Shown: positions 10,765-21,929 of the stretch, piece by piece | Layout of the letters: every line of letters starts with the position of its first letter | Position numbering within the stretch: the first letter of the stretch is position 1 | Source of the DNA: Hyperoplus lanceolatus | Lineage: Eukaryota; Chordata; Actinopteri; Uranoscopiformes; Ammodytidae | Reading direction: 5' to 3' | Assembly: GCA_026929865.2 (NCBI GenBank) | Contig: CM049395.1 | Location: 29,507,001-29,571,000 of the forward strand | Length of the DNA stretch: 64,000 bases | Notes under the pieces: model-generated | Told to the model about the DNA's origin: nothing | The model's database searches: none | The model's input: the letters and a program-made list of their open reading frames with translations, nothing else | Made by a program: the position numbers and the translations under genes

Positions 10765-12029
10765 ACACAGACAGTGGCAAAAGTTCTGTTTTAGTTTTAC
10801 TGGATCTCAGTGCCGCTTTTGACACAGTTGACCACAGCATATTACTAGATCGACTAGCAAACTGGATTGGACATTCTGGAACTGTACTAAGCTGGTTTGA
10901 ATCCTACTTAAAGGATAGAGACTACTATGTGTCAATAGGCAATTTCACATCTGAGCGGACAAATATTGAATGCGGAGTCCCCCAAGGTTCCATTCTTGGG
11001 CCTCTTCTGTTTAACATCTGCATGCTCCCACTAGCTCAGATTATGAATAACAACTAATTATGCTACCATAATTATGCAGACGACACACAAATTTACATAA
11101 CCATATCACCAGGAGACTACAGTCCGATACAGGCACTGAGTAAGTACATTGAACAAATCAATGATTGGATGTGCCAAAATTTCATTCAATTAAACAACAA
11201 CAAAACTGAAGTAATTGTCAAAGGTGCCAAAAAGTCAGCGCACAGCTTACATCCGTTATGTTAGAAACCACACCCCAAGCCAGAAATCTTGGTGTTGTCG
11301 TAGACTCTGACTTGAATTTCAAGAAACACATTAAATCAATTAATAAATCACCCTACTAGCACCTAAAAAACATATCAAGAATTAAAGGGCTTATGTCTTA
11401 GCAAGATTTAGAAAAAACTTATCAATGCATTTATCTTCAGTAGACTTGACTACTGTAACAGTGTCCTGCTGGCCTTCCAAAACAATCTATCAGACAGCTT
11501 CAGCTAATTCAGAACGCTGCTGCTCGAGTCCTCACTAGGACCAAAAAAGTGGATCACATTACCCCAGTTCTGAGGTCTTTACACTGGCTTCATGTCACTC
11601 AAATAATTGATTTCAAAATACTGATGTTGGTTTATAAAGCACTAAATGATTTAGGGCCAAAATACATTACTGATATGCTGATACGTTATGAACCGTCCAG
11701 AGCCCTTAGGTCGTCTGGGACAGGTCTACTTACAGTCCCTAGAGTTAGGACTAAACAAGGAGAAGCAGCTTTTAGTTATTATGCACCAAAAATCTGGAAC
11801 AAACTCCCAGAAAACTTGAGGTCTGCTGCAACTCTCAGTTCTTTTAAATCGAGTCTGAAGACTTTTTTGTTTCCATTTTAACCTGCAATTTTTATTTTAT
11901 TTGCTTATTTTATTCGCTTTTAAATGTTTTATAATGTGTTTTATGTATTCTAATCTTGCCCCTGTAAAGCACTTTGAATGGCCTTGTGTCTGAATTGTGC
12001 TATATAAATAAACTTGCCTTGCCTTGCCT
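10765..12029 (+). pseudogene. 5'-truncated L2-type LINE with reverse transcriptase
   Basis: The frame up to 11057 contains the RT motifs LLDLSAAFDTVDHSILLDRL (catalytic Asp region) and GVPQGSILGPLLF. It ends at a stop (11055-11057). One frame over, YADDTQIY, the catalytic YADD box, follows at about 11070-11095. A second frame (11549-11881) holds the conserved C-terminus with HITPVLRSLHWL, AFSYYAPKIWNKLPENLR and FKSSLKTFLF. The 3' end reads GCTATATAAATAAACTTGCC with repeated TTGCC, the classic L2 tail. ORF1, the endonuclease and the first RT motifs are missing, and several frameshifts are present, so the copy is dead. A second copy of the same 3' end lies at 32715-34915. Confidence 0.9.
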
Positions 12030-12348
12030 CTCGGCTGTGAGCTGCAAGTGCTCTGCAGAGCTCTGGTGGGCGGTGTAGGCAGCAGTCTCAAGCTGCACTC
12101 TCACTGTTTCTTTGTTTTATGAATGTATTTAAAATGCATAACCATGGAAGAAAAACTGCTTGCAGAGAGAAAGTCAACAGGTTAAACTTTCTAACTCATT
12201 CACGTCTCTTAATTAATTCTGAAATGCAGTACTGAAAGCAGACCACCACATGCTTTTCTCTGACTTGTCTGAGCGTGATATTCTTCAACAGGAGTGTAGG
12301 ACAAAAAATAGAGCAGAGCAGAAAATCACATGTGTTGGGAGAACATCC

Positions 12349-12402
<54 letters not shown>

Positions 12403-12746
12403 CTTTGCAAAGTTCAAAAAAGTGATGGTTTGTCAAAATGTACGCAGCAGGGAGGTGCTGTCATACCTTCATTTGGTCTTATGTGAAAGGAGTCAAGCCC
12501 ATTTGGTGCGACAGAATACATAAATCTTTAAAAACACCTATTTATAAGTAGTTAAACAAAAACGTTTAGTAATTTACTCAAACAGCTGCTCACTAAAGTC
12601 TGTATCAAACAAATCCTGGTGCATTTGCTCGTTTATATTTTCAATGGTGGCTGAATCCACCATTGAGTATTTGGGGCAGCAGGACAGTGCATTTCGGATC
12701 GAATCAAAATAAACCACAGTGTGTTATGGCGAATCGGTGTGGTAAT
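12030..12746. other. No gene; (GT)n microsatellite
   Basis: Holds a (GT)n array at about 12352-12400 and a small hairpin, AATGGTGG...CCACCATT, near 12643-12664. Open frames over the array are artefacts of the repeat. Confidence 0.6.
12352..12400. repeat. (GT)n microsatellite
   Basis: Uninterrupted GT dinucleotide array of about 49 bp. Confidence 0.95.
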
Positions 12747-13140
12747 GTCATGCATGTAAGACTTTCCTAGTGGGAGATTGCGACCCTAGCCTAACCCTAG
12801 CACTTCAGGAGATGAGTGGAGGTCAATGTAAATAACCCAGGGTTAGGGCTGACTTAGGGTTATGAAAATCTATTTCTCTTCATCTTATAATCAAATCCTT
12901 TGGTGTGTATAGTTGTAGGGCTGATGCTAATAGATGGGGTAAGTTTAATGTATGTAAGACTTTCCTAGTGGGAGAAAGCTACCCTAGCCTAACCCCAGAA
13001 CTTCAGGAAGTGAGTGGAGGTCAATGTAAATAGCCCAGGGTTAGGGTTGACTTAGGGTTATGAAAATCTATTTCTAATCATCCTATAATCAAATCCTTTG
13101 GTGTTTATAGTTGTAGGGCTGATGATAACTGTGTGACTAA
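12747..13140. repeat. Two-copy tandem duplication, 198-bp period
   Basis: GTAAGACTTTCCTAGTGGGA recurs at 12756 and 12954, and the two units remain closely similar to about 13140. Each carries ACCCTAGCCTAACCC and CCAGGGTTAGGG near opposite ends, so each unit holds degenerate telomere-like TTAGGG/CCCTAA words in inverted arrangement. No coding frame. Confidence 0.85.
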
Positions 13141-13963
13141 CTGATGGGGTTTTAATGGAGATATATGTCTCAAAGTAAGAAGTTACATCTGTCTGTGGTT
13201 ACATTATACATTCAGGAGGAGGGGAGCGAGGGAGCGGGAGGCAGGGAGCCAAAGGAAAGCAAAACAAGAATAATAATTGATGTGAAATAAATAAATGAAT
13301 ATACATTACTGCTACTTAACACCGTTGTTATTGTTATCTTTTGTAATTATTAGTATGAATATACCAGAGTCTCTTCTGCAAAAGACCCCTTTTCCCAAAC
13401 GTTAAATCTTCTGTCACCTTACTGATTTTGACACTAATACATTGCAAATACCATAAAGTTGGAATCAAATATTTTTGACCTCTTCTCATGAAATGATTGT
13501 GATAATGTGATTTATTCTTGATAGATAACAATTATATCTCCTCAAAACTTGAATGATCAATATCATTCAAACATATCACAGGAAAAATTAAACCACAATT
13601 AACCTTTGCAAACTGTGTATTCAGGCTTAAACAAAATTGGGGCAAGCAGGCCATGGCATCTTCTGCATCAAAAAAATTATCTCACTGCAGTTGCCCTATG
13701 TGGTCTTGCGTTGTCGTCTTGCAGCCTAAAGTAATAGTTCCCACAGACCCTTCTTGCTTGTGGAAGACAATAGTTCTCCAGGATGTCCCTGTACACGACG
13801 GCATTGATGTTTCCATCCAGCACCACCAATGACATTTTCCCTCCATAATGAATACAGGCCCATACCATCACTTAACCGCAACCTCCTTGAGTGTTTTCCT
13901 GCATGCAGTCATCACAGAGGTTCTAACCGCTTAATCACAGCACTCTTTGCCTTCCATCTATAC

Positions 13964-15553
13964 CAGGGTTTCTCAACGGGGGCGTTCGTACAACCTAGGG
14001 GGGGCGCTGGGACCAGGCTGGGACACGAGAGCTTTTTTTTTTTTTTTTTTTAATAAATATATTTTAAACTTTCTTAAAAATCTTATAAATCTTTTGACTG
14101 CAAAAATAGGCTACCTGAAATAAACAGCCTATTTTAACTTTTCATGTTTCTAACCCCTCAACCTCTTTTTAACTATTCTCTCCTTCTCTCCTGCGGTCTG
14201 CTGACTGTCACAGCCTTCGAAAAGAGAAGGCTCTGCAGACAGCCAATAAAAGGTCTTTGAGTCAGAACAACCAGCCAATCAAAGCCTTAGCGGCAGAGGA
14301 ATCAGCCAATCACAGACTAGTATAATAACGTTTACTGATATTGCTAATGCTAGCGCAGCGAGATTCAAACTTAAACTAACTTTTGTCTCTGAGGTGGAGA
14401 AAACACAGATTAATCACACAAGCAGAACCATGTTAAAGACACAACCCTCATATGTTGGAGAGGGACGATATACTAAACACTGTGCACCGCGAGAGGCTCA
14501 CTGAAGCCCTGTACAGCAGCCCTATGACAGCAGCAAAGCACAGCTACGTCATGAGCACTAGTTCGCGGGATAACAGTTCAACAACCAATGAAAACGTACA
14601 CAATTCCTTGTAACATATTCAACTTTAATAACATAACATAAACAAACATGGCGGATAGCAAGAAAAAGTGCCGGCAGTACAATGCCAATTACATTAGTTA
14701 TGGATTTATCCCGTCACCGATTAACACCACTTTACCAATGTGCCTGCTCTGCGATCAGGTGTTCTCTAATGAGGCCATGAAACCCTCGCGACTACAGGAA
14801 CATTTAGTGAAAAAACATCCCGAAAAATCAGCTGAAGATCCATCCTACTTTAAGTCTCTGAGGGATCAACATTCAAGATGGCCCACCATCAACTCTCTGT
14901 TCGCCCGGAACGTCAATCAAAGCGAAAGCGGGTTGGTGGCGTCCTTCAACATCGCTTTATTAATTGCTAAGTCTGGTTTACCGTTCACTGTGGGTGAGTC
15001 TTTGGTAATTCCGGCAATAAAAGAAGCAATATCGACAGTCATGGAGCGGGATGCTGTGCCAGTCATCAAAGCCATCCCGCTCAGTAACGATACTGTTGCC
15101 CGGCGCATACGGGAGATGTCGCTCGACACTGAGCATCAGCTGTGTGCCACCCTGCGTGCGTGTCCCTTCAGCATCCAGTTAGATGAGACAACAACTGCCG
15201 ACAACAATGCCCTCTTAATGGGCTATGTTCGGTACATGTCTGGGGGGGATCTCAAGGATTACAACCAATGCTGATAGTGTTTTTTCTTTTTATGCAACCA
15301 GCCACCTGACAGTGGGTTAAATCTGCCTATCATAGAACAGGCTCATATTGGGATTTTTTTTTTTTTAATAATTCTTATAAGAAACCAAAACAGCACAGAA
15401 AAATATGTTTTATTGGCGATAGAGGATGTAGCCAAAACATATTCTTAATTGTGTGTGTGTGTGTGTGTGTGTTTTTTTTGGGGGGGGGGGGGGCGCTAGA
15501 GTATCTCGGTAAGGTTAGGGGGGCGTTTGCTCAAAAAAGGTTGAGAACCACTG
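13964..15553 (+). mobile_element. hAT transposon with perfect 8-bp TSD ATCTATAC
   Basis: The element begins CAGGGTTTCTCAACGGGGG and ends AGGTTGAGAACCACTG. Reversed, the right end reads CAGTGGTTCTCAACC, a familiar vertebrate hAT terminus. ATCTATAC is present at 13956-13963 and at 15554-15561. It sits inside the Tc1 remnant and is therefore younger than it. The element carries a BED-finger ORF (14648-15274), T- and G-homopolymers (about 14033-14051 and 15480-15494) and a short (GT)n run near 15452-15472. At 1590 bp it is shorter than a full autonomous hAT, and the second half of the transposase is gone. Confidence 0.93.
14648..15274 (+). CDS. Truncated hAT transposase: BED zinc finger plus start of catalytic domain
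   Basis: A 208-codon frame, open throughout. Residues 32-57 form a BED-type zinc finger: CLLC (C32, C35), then H52 and H57. A linker follows with the conserved stretch SGLPFTVGESLVIPAIKEA (109-127), LSNDTVARRIREMS (145-158), and FSIQLDETT, in which D179 is the likely first catalytic Asp. This arrangement matches ZBED/SCAND3-like hAT transposases, which usually run to about 600 residues. The insertion domain, the remaining catalytic residues and the C-terminal dimerisation region are missing, because the frame ends soon after YVRYMSGG. ATG context and finger position support the start. It cannot catalyse transposition alone. Whether it is expressed is unknown. Confidence 0.75.
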   Translation: MADSKKKCRQYNANYISYGFIPSPINTTLPMCLLCDQVFSNEAMKPSRLQEHLVKKHPEKSAEDPSYFKSLRDQHSRWPTINSLFARNVNQSESGLVASFNIALLIAKSGLPFTVGESLVIPAIKEAISTVMERDAVPVIKAIPLSNDTVARRIREMSLDTEHQLCATLRACPFSIQLDETTTADNNALLMGYVRYMSGGDLKDYNQC

Positions 15554-15901
15554 ATCTATACGGTTAAGGGTATAGCGGCTCTCACCCATAAAGACAACAA
15601 ATTATATATGAAAGAGTCATATTGGACATTCCTATGCATGCAACACCCTCACATTTGAGTTTTGTGTTAATTTGACCAAAGTTAATTTCTTTAATCAAAA
15701 CCCTTTCCATTGTTCAATACCCCCAATTTCGTTTAAGCCTGAAGACACAGTTTGCAAATGTTAATTGTGGTTTCATTTTCACTGTGATATATTTGGATTA
15801 GATTGATCACTGAAGTTTTGAGAAGATATACACTTTATCTATAAAGACCACAATCATTTCATGAGAAGAGGTCAAAAATATTTTCTTCTAACTTTGTAAC
15901 T

Positions 15902-16781
15902 TAATGTGTATACATGGTTATTACTGTAGCACTGTCCTTGTTATCCTCATTGACCTTATACTTAATATTTGAAGGCCACATACCTCAACACCTGGCAAGG
16001 TCCCCACTGAGTCACTGTGGAGGCATTTTAAACACACTCACTGTCCCTGTAAGATTCAGCTGCCCTTGTCCCAGCCTGCCTCTCATTGATTATGCACATA
16101 TACTGTCTCTATTCTGTGGATCGGTACAGTTAGCTGCTGAGTCACTTTTCCCATCAGCCTTCTCTCACCCCCTGCAGATGTCCCACGTCCTTTCCTGTCT
16201 ACCTGAATATCTCAGCCCAGTTTCATCAGTGTCCAGATGGGCCTCAGTCCGAACCCGATGCTCTGTACTCAGAGGTCACGTTGGTGTTAAACTAAGAGAG
16301 AGAAGTTACCCTTAAGTCTGCTACACAGCAGCGGTGACATTCACACTAAATACCAGCTTGCAGAGGGAGATAGTTGTACAGTTTCCATCGGAGTGACAGT
16401 AAACTAGGCAACACAACGCTAATGGAGGCAGAAAGACATCCAGCCAAGACACATAAACTTTGCACATTAATTTTTATTGTTATTTTTTACATTTATGGGT
16501 TAATGAAATTGCACAACTCTGGAGTCCCTTATGTTTAACGGTAATAATACATGTCTTCATTTCTGGTTTGTACCCTTACAAATTCTCATCATTCATACAT
16601 TCTGGACTTTTGACGATGGTTACTCGACTAATTGAGTTTATTTAAATGCTAAAGACGCAGATAAAACCTGTCATTTTAACATTTTAACAACATTTACAAA
16701 CTTCACAGCACATTTCAGAATGAGCCTCGAACATCAGGAAGAGGATGGGTTCTGTAGAATAAGTTGTTGAGTTTTAATTGA
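15902..16781. other. No recognised feature
   Basis: Unassigned sequence. A 133-codon open frame at 15914-16315 has no recognisable motif or codon pattern and is probably chance. Confidence 0.5.
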
Positions 16782-17266
16782 ACAGTCAGTGCAGTTACAT
16801 GGCACAACTAGATTGGATTATCACATATATCGAACAAGGCACTCGAACAGACCGTGTCACTTGTCTGAGTATACATGGCCTTTCAGAAATCGGATAAATG
16901 TCCGATGCATGGCTGTCTCCACTATGCTAGGTGGCGCTGTAGCCCTTTCAACCATGCTTTCAACAAGTGGTTTTAGAGCCACGTCCGCTTCTCTTCCGTC
17001 AATAACCCATGGTGTAGCCTATCACACGCAGGCACACAAGCACAGAACGAGAAGTCCGATATCCGATCCCTGTATACATGCAGAGAGAAAGCCGACAATG
17101 AACAAATTATCGAGGTGTTCTTATCCGACTTCTCTTGTCCGTTATTGTGCCGATTTGTGTCCGAAGTAGATCGGATAAAGGTGTTTACATGCAGGTTAAA
17201 AGTCCTGTTGAGGTCTTATTCGTTTAGTTATCCGATTATGAGTCTGCATGTAAACGCACTGACTGT
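16782..17266. mobile_element. MITE, copy 1 (sister copy at 57016-57507)
   Basis: Ends ACAGTCAGTGCAGTTACATG and, reversed from the right, ACAGTCAGTGCGTTTACATG, so TIRs of about 20 bp. The internal sequence matches the second copy over its whole length. Shared blocks include ACAACTAGATTGGA, CACTTGTCTGAGTATACATG, GCTAGGTGGCGCTGT, TAGATCGGATAAAGGTGTTT and CCGATTATGAGTCTGCATGT. No coding capacity. No convincing TSD was found, so the superfamily is left open. Confidence 0.85.
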
Positions 17267-17660
17267 CTGGTCTGTGTGTACAGACATTGGCATTGAATTC
17301 CAATTGGCATGTAAATCCATCACCGCTCTTGCAGACTTGTGGACTTTGCGGGCATGTTTCCAGGAAGTCTATACAATTGCAAAGAGCTGTCCAAACCCAC
17401 AGTTTATCCCTTCAACAAGGGTTCACAAGGCGTCTGTCACTGATTGAATTTACACGTTTCATTGCAAGTTGGACAATATATTGTAGTTTTTCCAATTGTG
17501 GATTAAAACAAATTAAAAATAATTTATGAAAGTTCAAAACAATTGCTTCAACAAGTGAATCATATTCTATCACATCATGATACATAATTATGGTGAAGTA
17601 TAGGCCATATAATAATATATTGATTTGATTATAATAGTAATTAAAATGATTGTATTACAT
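17267..17660. other. No recognised feature
   Basis: Unassigned sequence between two repeat fragments. Confidence 0.5.
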
Positions 17661-17745
17661 GTTAGGGCTGTCAAAATGAATGTGTTAACGCAGGATGATT
17701 AATTTGTGGAATTAATGCATTCATTTAATTGAGTTTTATTCTTAA
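17661..17745. repeat. AGGGCTGTCAAA-type repeat end fragment
   Basis: Starts TTAGGGCTGTCAAAATGAAT and continues with TTAACGC and TTAATTTGTGGAATTAATGC. This is the terminal vocabulary of the same family seen at 1562-1858 and 20830-20900. Only one end is visible. Confidence 0.5.
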
Positions 17746-20233
17746 CCTGGGAGTCTGTGGAGTGTGTGACGTATACTGTATGCAATTACCCATGTAAATC
17801 ATTTTGACCTTGACTGATAAATTGATTGATTGTTTGGTTGACTGATTGATCCCCACTGGTTTACATCATCAAACATTGTGGCACAATTAAACTTAATTTG
17901 ATTCAAGAACTATGCAAATCCCAAATGTCAAAGTATAAGATCGCCCTTTAGATAACAAACCAGCATTATTTTAACTGTGAAAATGTGGTTTTCTTTTTTA
18001 TTGTCTTATTATTTCAGAAAATTTCATGATAGCTTTAAAATTCCTATATTATTGAGTCTTTTTCTTTGTTGGGACATATTGGACACACGGCACACAGTAT
18101 AGGGCCACTCAAGCTTCAGCCAAACAATGCCCTTGTCCTCTTCCTCCTCTTGCCCCTGGCTGCAATGGCAGTGGAAAGCTCGATAATCTGACACTCTCTG
18201 CGGACATTACTGGCTCTGGCCGGAAGGCAGGTGCCATGATTTCCAGCACGGGCAGTTATTACTGAACATATCTTCTTAGAATGTAGTAGGTAATGGCCCA
18301 TGGTGCTTTCGGGTGCTCGTCTAAACTGTCTATTAGAGCTTAATGTGATTTACACTGCTGAGGTAAAGCAGAGGATAAGAAAGGTTAATTGGGAAGAGGA
18401 AAGTGCTGCTGTCTGTGTGAGCAGGAACACATCCATTGAGGAATTTAAAGTTACAGTTCAAAATCATGAACTGGTTACAGTTGTGTGAGAATATATTTGT
18501 GTGTATGTGTGTGTTTTTTGGTCTGAAATGTGAGCGTGGTTTAATCCCTGAAGTCAATTTCATGATTCGCGGCAGTAATGCCTCTCTACATAATCTGTAA
18601 GAAGCAGTTTTGTCGTATAAGAAATCCTGTAGGATCCTTGGTGAGGTGTCAGCACCATTTTGACCAGTTTAAGAGTACTGTGCATGATGCACTGGTGCTG
18701 TTTAATCCTTGTATATTGGAGCCGTAGTCTGAGTCCTACCATGTCATATGTGAAATAAAGACAGAAATACTATCAATGTGTTTTTTGTGTTTAATTAAAG
18801 ATTGTATCAAAGCAAAATTGTTTGGGTTCTTGGGATGTTAATGCCATGACAGTCCACCACGTTGGTCCAGACTTGATTGTAAAATGGATTTAATGATCTT
18901 CATAGCCTTAAAAGGCTTTTCTGAACCAATGCCTGGCATGTGAGCACTTCGATTGTTCGGATTTTCTCAAAACAGGTGCTGTTCCCACTTTTTTTATGAC
19001 ACAACCACAACTATTAAATTGTGAACATCATTTTTGCTTCTGTGTATTTTTCTGATTTGTTATGAGCATGCTCAAATGAACTGCATATGTAGAGATACAT
19101 ACTAACATTTAGTTTATTTTTTATTTTTTATTATCATTTTCACATTATTGTTTTCACACAATTTAGAAAAAGTACAAGGTCAAGATTAATCTCCAGTCTT
19201 TTAATTTATTTTGGAACTTGTCTCTTTACTGACTGATGCTTCACAACAGAGAATGGACGTAGAAATGTTAATTCCCTCCATGCCTGCTCAGCTGTCTGCA
19301 TATACACTGCAGAGGTCACCTTCAGCGGCTTTCCCCCCTGCCGCTCCTAATCCGCTGTTAAATAACTAGAATCAACTCGTTGGTGAGGTAATCCATCAAT
19401 CGGCCAATAAGGTTTAGGAGAACATGCCGAGGTAGATGCTGTTCCTTCAACTAATATTATACTTAACTTAAGTATCATGTCAACATTGTGTGTTTTAAAG
19501 CCTGAGTAGGTTCTCTGGTTCTGTTTTACAATCAAGGTTACCAGACACATATGCATACTTTTTTAATGGAAATCCTCCTTATTTTTTATGTCCTCATTGT
19601 AAATGCCTTAAGTCCCCTGCTTTGGTTTTGAAAGTCATGTTCCTTGACTTGAGATTTTTGTAATTTTGTGACATTTAATTTTTCATTTCACTACATTTCA
19701 GAGGGAAATATAATATTTTTCAATGCATGCATTAATCTGAAAACTGAAGTTAGTGGATACTTTATACAGTAGCCATTACAGAAACCAGTTATCTTAACAT
19801 CACTCGTATGTCTTGTTTTTTCTAATGGAAGAATGTTCAGAAGGATGTTTTACCTTTCCTTTTTTCCCCATTTCCTCCTCTGTCGATCCATAATTCATGA
19901 TTTCCTTATTCATTTCCTTCTACTGATGCAAAAGCAGCCAAAGCTAACCTGGTGCTCGCTGTACTTAAGCATGATATTGACTCCTTGCAGGATGTGAAAT
20001 GTTATCTTGACACTAATATAAACTGTACTTAAAAAGGAAGACGCTAGTGTTATGTTCTCTGTAATTATATTATATTATATATATTATATATATATTATAT
20101 ATATTACTTTTATGACATTTCCTTGTCAGGTTATTTTGAGTGTTGAATCTAACTAGGATCTATGACCTTTATTAACGAGATGTGTCCCATTGAGATTGCA
20201 AGATCTCAGAGGCAGTCAACATTGTTGTTTGCG
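17746..20233. other. Unassigned AT-rich sequence
   Basis: About 2.5 kb with no supported gene. An (AT)n/ATATT-rich stretch lies at about 20071-20104. A minus-strand frame at 18116-18301 has no recognised homology. Confidence 0.5.
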
Positions 20234-21900
20234 CTGTTTTCGGCCACACATGTATGTCTCAGCTGCTGCAGCACTAAAAACCCTTTCTTTCTACATAGAG
20301 TTTGTATAGATAATTCCCATTAATATGAAGTTGTTTAATGTCATTTAATGATGCATATGATTAATATTGAGTTCCGACAGTAATCCTAGTGCATCGTGTG
20401 CTTTTGTTCACATTTTCGCTATTGGGATGTTTAATTTTGAAAGAAACACCCGGGAAATCATAAAACAAAAAGGAATGCTTCCTGTATGACTGTCAACAGA
20501 GTATTTATCTCAGTTTAAGCAGAGAGACTCGAGAGAGAGACGCACATCTCCCTGAATAGATAGGATAGACTCTTGAGGTGAATTCTTGTGTCACTGCAGG
20601 CTTGTCTCAGACGGCTGTCGGCAACGTGTCCGAGGTTAGATGTGTGGCCGCTGTAGTGTGTTAACAAGTTCGGCAAAAAAAAAGTCAGACGCAGATGCAC
20701 AGTAGAGGTAGGATGTGTGTTCCAGGGGTTACTGTTTTCGGCCAGACATGCAACGTCTCAACTGCTGCTTTTGCAGCGCTGCTTCTAAAAGCCCTGTCTT
20801 TTCTACATAGAGTTCTCATAGATGAATACTAGGGCTGTCAAGTGATTAGAAAAAAATATCCAATTAATTACAGGCTCTGTGATTAATTCATCTTAATATC
20901 TACTGTATATGAAGACTATATGATGCCTGTTTATAACAACCTATTATCACGGTAAGGCGTGTAATAGACACGCCGGTCCAGGCGTGTCCCTCACAACGCC
21001 TTGCCTGACCAGAGCGTGTGAGTTACACGCGGCCGGTAAGCCGTGTAATAGACGCGCCGGTCGACCTCCCGTAGTCAAGATGGCCGCCGCGGTGTTCCGT
21101 CAATGTTCTATCTATATTCTAACCTCCTATTCTCCCTGTCCCCTTGCCCTAACCCTAACCACCCACGCCAGGGTGTTTGTCTCCGGGGCTGCAGGTGGAT
21201 AGTATTGAAATGCTGGGAGAACATCTCGGCCCCTGTTGGTGCTATTCCTCTGTTCATTTAGACGGGCGGGGGGCGGCGTGTAAGTTACACGCCTGACGGC
21301 GTGTAACTCACATGCCCTGGTCAGTGTTACGGCCGGCCATCCCAGGCTCGTTCAGCCGCAAGGCGTTGTGAGGGACACGCGTGGACCGGCGTGTCTATTT
21401 CACGCCTCAGCGTGATACCAGGTTGGTTTATAAACAGTGGTTTAACCTACCGTTTGTTTCTCTATCTCTTTCTCTAACTTCTGTCTCCTCCCGTCAGCCA
21501 GGTTTTTACATTAAATAAAATTAGGAACTATGGCCAAATTTTCTACTTAAAAACCACAAAAGTTTACAGGCTTAATGATGATTTTTCTTTTTTTTCTTCA
21601 GATTTTCACTTCTGGGAAGTTTTATTTTGAAAGAGACAAACCGGGAAATCGTGACACTACAGTGAATGCTGCTAGTATGACTGTAAACAGGGTATTTCTC
21701 TCTTAGTTAAAGCAAGAGACCCGAGAGAGACGCACGGAAAAATAGGCGAGCCTGCTGAGGTGAAGACTTGCGTCGCTGCAGACTTGCCTCCCTTGGGCGT
21801 CGGCAGGGCATCGGAGGTTGAATGTGTGACCATTGTAGTGTGTGAAAAAAAAGATGCAGATGCCCAGTAGACGCTGGATGTGTGTTTCAGGGGTAGGCCT
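20234..21900. repeat. Local tandem duplication, second unit invaded by other elements
   Basis: Unit 1 (20234-20731) and unit 2 (20732-21900) share two blocks in the same order. Block one is GTTTTCGGCC(A/G)...TACATAGAGTT (20234-20320 and 20732-20830). Block two starts TTTTGAAAGA and carries CCGGGAAATC, TGTGGCC/GTGTGACC, GTAGTGTGT and GATGCACAGTAGA/GATGCCCAGTAGA (about 20435-20730 and 21625-21900). In unit 2 the blocks are separated by about 760 bp, against about 120 bp in unit 1. The excess is the AGGGCTGTCAA fragment (20830-20900) plus the GC-rich long-TIR element. Confidence 0.8.
20927..21437. mobile_element. GC-rich long-TIR (foldback) element
   Basis: Inverted arms run from CTGTTTATAA at each outer edge through TATCACG, then AATAGACACGCCGGTCCA and GTGTCCCTCACAACGCCTTG, on to TGACCAG and GTTACACGC closer to the centre. 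The arms are roughly 100-150 bp with interruptions. The centre holds AAGATGGCCGCCGCGG and a CCCTAACCCTAACC run. Partial copies of the GTGTAATAGAC and CGCGCCGGTC words recur inside one arm, so the termini also contain internal direct repeats. No transposase and no clear TSD were found. CpG content is far above that of the flanks. Confidence 0.75.
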
Positions 21901-21929
21901 AAGTGAACTGGATTTGTGACACTCTAGAT

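Larger units (their letters stand above)
13449..15901 (-). pseudogene. Tc1-like transposon remnant interrupted by a hAT
   Basis: Inverted arms are recognisable at TTTTTGACCTCTTCTCATGA (about 13470) and its complement near 15860-15885, and again at CAAACTGTGTATTCAGGC with its complement near 15745. On the minus strand (13677-13871) the frame contains MMVWACIHYGGK, VVLDGNINA, YRDILENYCLP and DDNARPHRA. These are hallmarks of the Tc1/mariner DDE transposase core, and DNARPH carries the second catalytic Asp. The reading continues with damage across the insertion point, where GRQRV and GESRYTLNR-like residues lie on either side. N- and C-terminal parts are lacking. Outer boundaries are approximate. 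Confidence 0.75.

Noticed and set aside
10463-10822. 119-codon frame overlapping the L2 start
   Set aside because: The RT motifs lie in a different frame. This one is a shadow plus upstream noncoding DNA.
12643-12664. Hairpin AATGGTGG...CCACCATT as a terminator or RNA
   Set aside because: 8-bp arms are expected by chance in 64 kb and there is no gene next to it.
15914-16315. 133-codon open frame
   Set aside because: No motif, no splice-bounded structure and no family resemblance.
18116-18301. Minus-strand 61-codon frame ending in a basic stretch
   Set aside because: It vaguely resembles a transposase tail, but no diagnostic motif or termini are present.
21160-21180. Interstitial telomere repeat
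   Set aside because: Only about two CCCTAA units, inside a long-TIR element. Too short to call.
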